From Chloroflexia bacterium (GTDB taxonomy: Bacteria > Chloroflexota > Chloroflexia > Thermomicrobiales > JALYUS01), in NCBI GenBank assembly GCA_025924435.1, contig JAICIL010000135.1, forward strand, positions 1 through 11,196: a stretch of 11,196 nucleotides of DNA. Reading direction: 5' to 3'. Of the stretch, positions 5,807-11,196 are shown piece after piece. The position numbers were made by a program, and so were the translations under genes. Under the pieces are notes generated by a model. That model was not told where the DNA came from. It saw only the letters and a list, made by a program, of their open reading frames with translations, and made no database searches. Each line of letters begins with the position of its first letter. Position 1 is the stretch's first letter.

Positions 5807-6310
5807 ATGCAGGGGTTCTACTGGCTGATTGAAGGGTGGCTCGCTGGTTGCCCGCGCCCCGGCAGCCGCCGCGGGGAACGCATCCACGACGCGCCGCCGG
5901 GGCGCACGCGGGCCGCGCTCGATGAAGACCTCGCGTGGCTCCGCGCGCGGGGGATCGGCGCGCTGCTCTCGCTCACCGAAACGCCGCTCGATACCGGTGT
6001 ACTGACGCGACACGGGTTCGATGTCCTCCATCTTCCGGTGGACGACCTCCACGCGCCGAGCGCCGCGCAACTCCACTACGCGCTCACCTTCATTGACCGG
6101 CAGCACGCCCACGACCGCGCCGTCGCCGTCCATTGCCTGATGGGGCAGGGGCGGACGGGCACGGTGCTGGCGGCGCATCGCATCCGCGCCGGGAGTGGGC
6201 CGGACGCCGCGCTCGCGGAATTGCGCGCCCTCTCCCCCGGCGCCGTTGGCAGCCCCGCGCAGGAAGCGGCCCTCCGCGCCTTCGCCCGCCGCCGCGACTG
6301 GATTCTCTGA
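5807..6310 (+). CDS. Dual-specificity/tyrosine-type protein phosphatase
   Basis: This 167-residue cytoplasmic protein carries the CX5R signature HCLMGQGRTG, with the nucleophile Cys110 and the phosphate-binding Arg116. An acidic VDDLHAPS segment (D79/D80) is placed where the family has its general acid. It would hydrolyse phosphotyrosine, phosphoserine or another phosphoester by a cysteinyl-phosphate route; the physiological substrate is unknown. The length fits small DSP-like enzymes, and the N-terminal FYWLIEGWLAGCPRPG resembles the opening strand of such bacterial proteins. The ATG at 5807 has GGAG about 8 bases upstream. Its stop lies only 12 bases from the stop of the convergent aminotransferase gene, with no room for a terminator hairpin between them. 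Confidence 0.9.
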   Translation: MQGFYWLIEGWLAGCPRPGSRRGERIHDAPPGRTRAALDEDLAWLRARGIGALLSLTETPLDTGVLTRHGFDVLHLPVDDLHAPSAAQLHYALTFIDRQHAHDRAVAVHCLMGQGRTGTVLAAHRIRAGSGPDAALAELRALSPGAVGSPAQEAALRAFARRRDWIL

Positions 6311-6322
6311 TCGCGCCCCGCC

Positions 6323-7642
6323 CTACGCGCCGTGCGGCGGGCCGCCTGCGATGGCCCGCAACGTCTCCTCGATCACCGCGAGCGTCCGGTCAATCTCCGC
6401 GTCGGTATGCGACGTGGAAAGGTAGAATTTCGTGTTGGGCGCGTGGAAGACGCCGCGCCGCAGCAGTTCCATCGCGAAGCGGGAGCCGAGCGAGGCATTC
6501 GCCGCGAGGGTGTCCGCGTGGCTCGTGATCGGGCGGTCGGTGAAGAAGACCTGGAAGACCGCGCCGACGCCCGGCACCTGGAGCGGGATGCCGAGATCGC
6601 GACCGAGCGCCGCGATCCCCTCCCGCAGCCGGTTACCGGTCGCGAATAACCGCTCGTGCAGGCCCGGTTTTTTCAACTCGCCGAGCGTCGCCAGCCCCGC
6701 CGCCGCCGCGACGGGGTTGCCGCTCAGCGTCCCGCCGAGGACGGCATACGGCCCGGCGCCGCGCTGCTGCGGATCGGTGAGCGAGAGAATGTCCCGCCGC
6801 CCGGCGACCGCCGCGAGCGGGTAGCCGCCGCCGATCGCCTTCGCGTAGGTCGCGATGTCCGGCACGACGCCGAAATACTCCTGCGCGCCGCCGTAGGCGA
6901 GGCGGAAGCCGGTGACGACCTCATCGAAGATGAGCAGGACGCCGTGCTCCGCCGTCGCCTCGCGCACCGCTTCGAGGAAGCCGGGCACGGGCGTGATCGC
7001 GCGCTGCATCGGCTCCATGATGACGGCGGCGAGGTTTTCCGCGTGCGCCGCGATCACCTCGCGCACCGTCTCCGCGTCGTTGTACGGCGCGACGACGACC
7101 GTCCCGGAGGCCGCCTGCGGGATACCGGCGGAGTCAACGACGCGCCGCCGTTCGCCGGTGGTGTCCATACCGAAAGCGCTGACGAGCGCGTAATCGTGGA
7201 CGCCGTGGAAGCCGCCCTCGAACTTGAGGATGTTCTGCTTGCCGGTGAAGGCGCGGGCGAGGCGCAGCGCGTGGAAGGTCGCCTCCGTGCCGGTCGAGAC
7301 GAACTTGATCGCCTCCGCGCACGGCACCGCGTCCACAATCGCCTCGGAGAGGGCGATGATCGGCTCGTTGAGGCAGTAGAAGGTCGAACCCTTCGCCGCC
7401 TGCCGCTGCACCGCCGCGACGACCGCCGGGTGCGCGTGGCCGAGCAGCATCGGGCCGGAGCCGAGCACATAATCAATGTATTCGTTGCCGTCCACGTCCC
7501 AGAGGCGCGGCCCGCGCCCTTCCGCGATCACCACCGTCCGCTCCAGCGGCAACTGGAACGACCCGAGGCTCGCCCCCGGCAGCACCCGCGCTGCCCGCGC
7601 CACCAATCCCGCCGTCCGCTCCCTCGTCTGCACCGCACACAT
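6323..7642 (-). CDS. Class III aminotransferase, glutamate-1-semialdehyde 2,1-aminomutase-like
   Basis: This 439-residue PLP enzyme resembles glutamate-1-semialdehyde aminomutase. Motifs are LWDVDGNEYIDYVLGSGP (47-64), STGTEA (116-121, cofactor phosphate), FDEVVTGFR (239-247, Asp240 to the pyridine ring) and YAKAIGGGYPLAA (266-278, Lys268 as the probable Schiff-base lysine), followed by a GGTLSGNPVAAAAG stretch. The canonical enzyme makes 5-aminolevulinate for haem. Here there are no other haem genes, and the context is 2-hydroxyacid dehydrogenase, aldolase and F420-type oxidoreductase genes, so a transaminase on another amino or oxo acid is equally possible and I give no hem symbol. The ATG at 7642 has GGGAG 8 bases upstream; ATGs at 7648 and 7660 are less well spaced. 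It may be transcribed with the oxidoreductase gene upstream, across a hairpin element. Confidence 0.92.
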   Translation of the reverse strand: MCAVQTRERTAGLVARAARVLPGASLGSFQLPLERTVVIAEGRGPRLWDVDGNEYIDYVLGSGPMLLGHAHPAVVAAVQRQAAKGSTFYCLNEPIIALSEAIVDAVPCAEAIKFVSTGTEATFHALRLARAFTGKQNILKFEGGFHGVHDYALVSAFGMDTTGERRRVVDSAGIPQAASGTVVVAPYNDAETVREVIAAHAENLAAVIMEPMQRAITPVPGFLEAVREATAEHGVLLIFDEVVTGFRLAYGGAQEYFGVVPDIATYAKAIGGGYPLAAVAGRRDILSLTDPQQRGAGPYAVLGGTLSGNPVAAAAGLATLGELKKPGLHERLFATGNRLREGIAALGRDLGIPLQVPGVGAVFQVFFTDRPITSHADTLAANASLGSRFAMELLRRGVFHAPNTKFYLSTSHTDAEIDRTLAVIEETLRAIAGGPPHGA

Positions 7643-7670
7643 TGTCATCACTCCCTTCATCGGAAACCGA

Positions 7671-7784
7671 TTGAACCGCAAAGACGCAAAGGACGCAGAG
7701 GACGCGAAGAGAGAAACAGATGAAAAAGAGAGAACGAACGAATCTTCCTTTCTCCTTTGCGCTCTTCGCGTCTTTGCGGTTCCG
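7671..7784. repeat. Hairpin element, diverged relative of the 3381-3489 element
   Basis: Arms 7673-7687 and 7768-7782 pair perfectly over 15 bp; pairing continues imperfectly inward (to about 7703 and 7755). The arms consist of CGCAAAG/ACGCAGAG-like words. Over the first 31 bases the left arm differs from that of 3381-3489 at six positions, all A/G exchanges. It lies between two genes of the same direction, 28 bases before the aminotransferase start and 11 bases after the oxidoreductase stop. Confidence 0.9.
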
Positions 7785-7795
7785 TCGCTTTCTCC

Positions 7796-8719
7796 TTACG
7801 TCCCGGCGCGGGTAAAGCGGGGGAGGACATCGGAGAGGAAGAGGTCGAGGCCGTCGGTGTGCGGGTAGTCGAGGAAGTTGAGTTGCATATGCCGGACGCC
7901 GATGGACGCGAACTCCTTGATCTGCGCCGCCGCCTCGTCGGGGTTGCCGCTGATCACGTACATATCCGGGCGGGAGACCACCGGCGGCTGGCGGATCAAT
8001 TTCGCCGGGTCGTTGGCGATGCTGATGCCCATGTAGCAGGTCGGGACGATGGCGGACGGGTCGCGACCGACCGCGCGGCAATGCTCCCGCAGGACGCCGA
8101 GTTTGCGCGCGTAGTCGGCGGGGGAGTAGTAGTCGGCGTTCCACCAGTCCGCGTACTGGGCGACAACGCGGAGGGTGCGCCGCTCGCCCGCGCCGCCGAT
8201 CATCAGCGTCGGCGGCGGCGCGGGGGCGGGGATGCAGTAGGCGTCCTCGATGTGATAGTGCGCGCCCTCGTAGGAGACCGGGCCGCCCGTCCAGAGCAGT
8301 TTGCAGATGCGCACGGCGTCTTCCAGTTGGCCGATCCGCTCGCGGGCGGGGGGATACGGGTAGCCGTAGGCGCGGTACTCGTCCTCCTTCCAGCCCGCGC
8401 CGATGCCGAGGACGTAGCGGCCCCCGGTGAGGAATTGGAGTGTCGCGGCGATCTTCGCCGTCAGCGCCGGGTTGCGGTACCCCTGCCCGAGCACCATGTT
8501 GCCCCAGCGCAAGCCCGGCGCTTTCCCGGCATGGTAGGCGAGGAAGGCGTAACTTTCGAGGATCGGCTGCGCGTCGAACTGGAAATGGTCAATCACCCAG
8601 CAGGAGAGGTCGTGCGCCGTGGCGGCGGCGAGCAACCGCTCGTTCATCGCCTGCATCGCCGGGATCGTCCCGCCGCGCGGCGTCGGATGCACGCCGACAC
8701 CAAAGTCCATTGCTGCCAT
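7796..8719 (-). CDS. LLM-class (luciferase-like) oxidoreductase, probably F420-dependent
   Basis: This 307-residue TIM-barrel protein belongs to the bacterial luciferase-like family. Signature stretches are GGRYVLGIGAGWKEDEY (99-115), YPPARERIGQLEDAVRI (122-138), and PTLMIGGAGERRTLRVVAQYAD with WWNADY. Members use F420H2 or FMNH2 to reduce or oxygenate diverse substrates; the GxGAGW-KEDEYRAYG pattern is commonest in F420-type members, so F420 is inferred, not shown. The ATG at 8719 has GGGGAGG 9 bases upstream; ATGs at 8749 and 8710 lack this. It diverges from the 2-hydroxyacid dehydrogenase operon, leaving a gap of about 150-190 bases that holds a perfect TATAAT. The substrate is unknown. 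Confidence 0.92.
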   Translation of the reverse strand: MAAMDFGVGVHPTPRGGTIPAMQAMNERLLAAATAHDLSCWVIDHFQFDAQPILESYAFLAYHAGKAPGLRWGNMVLGQGYRNPALTAKIAATLQFLTGGRYVLGIGAGWKEDEYRAYGYPYPPARERIGQLEDAVRICKLLWTGGPVSYEGAHYHIEDAYCIPAPAPPPTLMIGGAGERRTLRVVAQYADWWNADYYSPADYARKLGVLREHCRAVGRDPSAIVPTCYMGISIANDPAKLIRQPPVVSRPDMYVISGNPDEAAAQIKEFASIGVRHMQLNFLDYPHTDGLDLFLSDVLPRFTRAGT

Positions 8720-8763
8720 CCGCGTTTTCCTCCCCGCCTTCCTTGTCATCGCTCCGTCGGGCG

Positions 8764-8769
8764 ATTATA
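8764..8769 (-). promoter_or_regulatory. -10 box (TATAAT) for the LLM oxidoreductase gene
   Basis: The minus strand has a perfect TATAAT whose transcription start would be near 8757, about 38 bases before the ATG at 8719. No convincing -35 box is present at 16-18 bases, so an activator may be needed. Confidence 0.55.
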
Positions 8770-8906
8770 CACGCCGCGCGGAATCGAAGATCGGGCGTCG
8801 GCGCCCCTCCTGTGCCCTTTGCCGCCCTCCGGTTCAATTCTTTCCGATCCACTTATCGGGTAGGATAGGCATGTCGGGGGTGGGAGAGCGCGAGGAGGGT
8901 TGCGTG

Positions 8907-9959
8907 GTGGCGGGCGCGTTCCGTGTCGGGGTATCGGCGGACTTCACGACGCGCGCGGCGGGGCTGCTGGAGCCGACGATGCGCGAGATCTTCGACCCGT
9001 TGCCGTGGCTGGCATGGGAGTATTTCCCGCAGGATACGCGCGTCATCGCGCCGGAAACCATCGCGGGCTACGACGCCGTCATCAGCCTCGGCGTGCGCTA
9101 TCCGGCGGAGACGCTGGCGCGGGCGGATCGGCTCGCGGTGATCGCGCGCTGGGGCGTCGGCTACGACACGATAGACATCCCCGCCGCGACCGAGCATGGC
9201 GTGCTGGTCTGCATCACGCCGCCCGCCGTGCGCCGCCCGGTCGCGGAGGGGATCATGGCGCTCCTGCTGGCGATCACGAAGCGCATCCCCGCCAAGGACC
9301 GCATCGTCCGCACGGGCGCGTGGGAGCAAATCCCGCACACGATGGGCGTCGCGCTGGCGGGGCGGACGCTCGGCTCGGTCGGCGTCGGCAATATCGGCGC
9401 GGACTTCTTCCGGCTCGTGCGCCCCTTCGACTTGGGCCGCACGCTGGCGGCGGATCCGTATATCCCGCCGGAGCGGGTGGCGGCGCTCGGCGTCGAACTG
9501 GTGGACCTCGACACGCTGCTGAGCGAATCGGATTTCGTCTGCATCAACTGCCCGCTGACCAGCGAGACGTTCCACATGATCGGGGAGGCGCAACTGCGGC
9601 GCATGAAGCCGACCGCCTTCCTCGTCAACACGGCGCGCGGCCCGATCATTGACCAGGCGGCGCTCATCCGCGCCCTGCGGGAGAACTGGATCGCGGGCGC
9701 GGCGCTCGATGTCTTCGCGGAGGAGCCGCTGCCGCTGCCGAACCCGCTCGCGGAGATGGACAACGTCATCCTCGCGCCGCACGCCATCGCCTGGACGGAC
9801 CAGATGGCGCGCGACAACAGCGCGGTCGCGTGCAACAACGTGTTGGCGGTCCTGAAGGGCGAGATGCCGGAATACACGGTGAATCGGGACGCGGCGGAGC
9901 GCCCGGCGACGCGGGCGAAACTGGCGGCCTTGCGCCGGCGATGGGAGGCACGGGGATGA
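8907..9959 (+). CDS. D-isomer-specific 2-hydroxyacid dehydrogenase (phosphoglycerate-dehydrogenase-like)
   Basis: This enzyme of about 350 residues interconverts a D-2-hydroxy acid and a 2-oxo acid with NAD(P)H. The cofactor motif GVGNIG is at 159-164 with Asp183 after the second strand (favouring NAD). The catalytic triad is visible as Arg244 (NTARGP), Glu273 (DVFAEEP) and His292 (LAPHA). It lacks the ACT regulatory domain of long serine-pathway phosphoglycerate dehydrogenases, so a role in sugar-acid or glyoxylate/hydroxypyruvate metabolism is as likely as serine synthesis. The start is uncertain: the GTG at 8907 has GGAGGG 7 bases upstream and gives a typical N-terminus (AGAFRVGVSADF), but an ATG at 8871 in the same frame would add 12 residues. 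The stop overlaps the aldolase start (ATGA), indicating translational coupling. Confidence 0.93.
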   Translation: MAGAFRVGVSADFTTRAAGLLEPTMREIFDPLPWLAWEYFPQDTRVIAPETIAGYDAVISLGVRYPAETLARADRLAVIARWGVGYDTIDIPAATEHGVLVCITPPAVRRPVAEGIMALLLAITKRIPAKDRIVRTGAWEQIPHTMGVALAGRTLGSVGVGNIGADFFRLVRPFDLGRTLAADPYIPPERVAALGVELVDLDTLLSESDFVCINCPLTSETFHMIGEAQLRRMKPTAFLVNTARGPIIDQAALIRALRENWIAGAALDVFAEEPLPLPNPLAEMDNVILAPHAIAWTDQMARDNSAVACNNVLAVLKGEMPEYTVNRDAAERPATRAKLAALRRRWEARG

Positions 9960-10735
9960 AGGAGAATCGCTTCAGGCGGGTGCGCGCCGAGGGCAACGTG
10001 CCGGTCGGGCAGATGCTCTGGGAGTTCGGCTCGCGCGGCATGGCGCGGATGATGGACGCCTGCGGCGTGGACTTCGCGATCATTGACACCGAGCACGCGC
10101 CGTTTTCCAGCGCGGACGTGGCGGACCTCGTCGCGTGGTTCGGCGCGACGACGATCGCGCCCTTCGTCCGCGTGCCGGAGATCGCCTATCACCTGATTGC
10201 CCGCACGATGGACGCGGGCGCGCTCGGCGTGATGGTGCCGAATGTCAGGAACGCGGACGAGGCCCGCGCCATCGTGGACGCCGTGAAATACGCCCCGCTC
10301 GGCAAGCGCGGCATCGGCCTCGGCGGCGCGTTGACGGGCTATCGCGGCGTCACGCCGTCCGAATTCCTCAATTACTCGAACGAGAACACGACGGTGATCT
10401 GCCAGATCGAGAGCGTCGCGGGGATGGAGAATCTGGAAGCGATTGCGACGACGCCGGGCGTGGATGTCCTCTGGGTCGGCCACTTCGACCTGACGCAGAG
10501 CATGGGCATCCCCGGCCAATTCCACGACGAGCGGTTCCTCGGCAACCTGAAACGGGTCGTGGATGTCTGCGACCGGCACAACGTCGCCGCGGGCATCCAA
10601 CCCGGCAGCATCGAGCAGGCGCGGGAGTGGCTGGAGATCGGCTTCAACGCCATCTCCTACGGCACCGACATGAGCGTCTACCTCGCGGCGATGGCCGATG
10701 CCGTCGCGCAAGTCCGCGCCCTCGCGGCCAGATAG
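9956..10735 (+). CDS. HpcH/HpaI-family class II aldolase
   Basis: This 259-residue enzyme of the HpcH/HpaI aldolase/citrate lyase family cleaves or forms C-C bonds in 2-keto-3-deoxy or 4-hydroxy-2-oxo acids, usually giving pyruvate, with a divalent metal. Visible residues are His47 (DTEHAPF, catalytic base), Arg72 (FVRVP), and metal ligands Glu152 (QIESVAG) and Asp178 (GHFDLTQSMG). The length is normal for the family. The ATG at 9956 overlaps the stop of the dehydrogenase gene (ATGA) and has GGAGG 7 bases upstream. A dehydrogenase plus aldolase pair suggests breakdown of a sugar acid or hydroxylated 2-oxo acid: the aldolase product would be reduced or oxidised by its neighbour. Candidate relatives are GarL, RhmA and HpaI; the sequence does not decide among them. 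Confidence 0.94.
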   Translation: MKENRFRRVRAEGNVPVGQMLWEFGSRGMARMMDACGVDFAIIDTEHAPFSSADVADLVAWFGATTIAPFVRVPEIAYHLIARTMDAGALGVMVPNVRNADEARAIVDAVKYAPLGKRGIGLGGALTGYRGVTPSEFLNYSNENTTVICQIESVAGMENLEAIATTPGVDVLWVGHFDLTQSMGIPGQFHDERFLGNLKRVVDVCDRHNVAAGIQPGSIEQAREWLEIGFNAISYGTDMSVYLAAMADAVAQVRALAAR

Positions 10736-10739
10736 CATC

Positions 10740-10796
10740 GGTAGCGCAGGCTTTCCAGCCTGCGTCTCTCTCGCAGGCTGGAAAGCCTGCGCTACC
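10740..10796. repeat. Palindrome-within-palindrome hairpin between aldolase and M81 genes
   Basis: Arms 10740-10764 and 10772-10796 are perfect inverted copies of 25 bp around the loop TCTCTCT. Each arm contains its own hairpin: CGCAGGCT and AGCCTGCG around TTCC (10745-10764), and the same stem around GGAA (10772-10791). The RNA could thus form one long stem or two short ones, the second with a GNRA-type loop. It lies between two plus-strand genes, 5 bases after the aldolase stop. Confidence 0.95.
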
Positions 10797-10819
10797 AACG
10801 ATAACGATGGGAGGCGATG

Positions 10820-11196
10820 ATGCGGCTGGCGCTGTTGGGGTATTACCACGAGACGAACACGTTCTCGGCGACGCGGACGGACTACGCGAAATTCGAGGAG
10901 AGCGGCATCCTGCGCGGCGAGGAGTTGGTGCGCGCGCACGGGGAGGGGCAGTCGAGCGTCTCCGGCTACCTGGATGTCGGGCGGGAGCCGGGCGTCGAGG
11001 TCGTGCCGCTCTACTTCGCGAACACGGGGCCGCTCGGCACGATCACGGCGGATGCCTTCGAGCGGATCAGCGCGGACTGTCTGCATCTTCTGGACGCGAA
11101 CGGGCCGTGGGATGGCGTCCTGCTCGTCCTGCACGGCGCGGCGGTGTCGGAGGAGTATCACGACGCGGACGGCGAGTTCGCGGCCCGCGTGCGCGC
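10820..11196 (+). CDS. M81-family metallopeptidase-like (MlrC/DUF1485) protein, 3' end beyond window
   Basis: The frame is open to the right edge; 125 codons are visible and the rest is missing. The N-terminus MRLALLGYYHETNTFSATRT, with HETNTF at residues 10-15, and VLLVLHGAAVSEEYHDADGEF (100-120) are hallmarks of the M81 family named after MlrC, which opens linearised microcystin. Most members sit in catabolic clusters and have other, mostly unknown, substrates; the zinc is expected from family knowledge and cannot be checked here. GGGAGG lies 5 bases before the ATG at 10820; an ATG at 10817 is too close to it. It is the third gene of the plus-strand group, 81 bases after the aldolase gene, with a double hairpin in the gap that may lower its expression relative to the first two. 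Confidence 0.9.
   Translation, partial: MRLALLGYYHETNTFSATRTDYAKFEESGILRGEELVRAHGEGQSSVSGYLDVGREPGVEVVPLYFANTGPLGTITADAFERISADCLHLLDANGPWDGVLLVLHGAAVSEEYHDADGEFAARVR

Noticed and set aside
4998..5828. A 276-codon plus-strand frame
   Set aside because: It crosses the SH3b gene start, the small basic protein gene and the hairpin; low-complexity Arg/Ala composition.
6656..7723. A 355-codon plus-strand frame
   Set aside because: Antisense to the aminotransferase gene, which carries all cofactor motifs.
10740..10796. Insertion sequence ends around the nested palindrome
   Set aside because: No transposase gene and no obvious target duplication; a non-coding repeat explains it better.
9161..11161. 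A 666-codon minus-strand open frame, the longest complete one in the window
   Set aside because: It is antisense to the dehydrogenase, aldolase and M81 genes, is rich in Arg, Ala and Ser, and has no domain. High GC keeps antisense frames open.

Overview
The window is bacterial DNA of high GC. Hand counts of sample 60-base rows give about 63-72% in most genes and about 55% in the first gene. Ribosome binding sites are of the GGAGG type, GTG starts are used, and most promoters have -10 boxes close to TATAAT. An F420-type luciferase-like oxidoreductase, an HpcH/HpaI aldolase, a 2-hydroxyacid dehydrogenase and an M81 protein together, with several word-like intergenic hairpins, fit a Chloroflexota (Thermomicrobia-like) or similar deep-branching environmental bacterium. 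This is inference: there is no rRNA or other phylogenetic marker here.

Layout. Positions 1-1236 (minus) hold most of an N6-adenine DNA methyltransferase that runs off the left edge; its lower GC and different codon use suggest transfer. Positions 1369-2649 (minus) hold two regulators: a DtxR-family metalloregulator with a C-terminal FeoA/SH3-like domain, and an Lrp/AsnC regulator. Diverging from Lrp is an unrecognised 173-residue protein (2854-3375, plus). A 109-bp hairpin element separates it from a convergent prephenate dehydrogenase, tyrA (3495-4523, minus). Upstream of tyrA is a membrane-anchored SH3b protein (4656-5237, minus). Diverging from that are a small basic protein often annotated as plasmid stabilization (5432-5629, plus) and a dual-specificity-type phosphatase (5807-6310, plus).

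The right half is a metabolic block. A luciferase-like oxidoreductase (7796-8719) and a glutamate-1-semialdehyde-aminomutase-like class III aminotransferase (6323-7642) lie on the minus strand. Diverging from them on the plus strand are a D-2-hydroxyacid dehydrogenase, an HpcH/HpaI aldolase overlapping it by four bases, and an M81/MlrC-like protein cut by the right edge. The plus-strand trio looks like an operon acting on 2-hydroxy/2-oxo acids, but the substrate cannot be read from the sequence.

Five of the intergenic gaps carry a long inverted repeat. Two of these (3381-3489 and 7671-7784) are diverged copies of one element whose arms have changed in a compensatory way. The one at 10740-10796 is a palindrome made of palindromes. 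I found no clear new multi-gene system. The best leads are these repeats, the promoter region of the DtxR gene with its inverted and direct repeats, the altered metal ligands of that regulator, and the transferred-looking methyltransferase. No tRNA, rRNA, CRISPR or transposase gene was seen, and no gap between genes exceeds about 205 bases.
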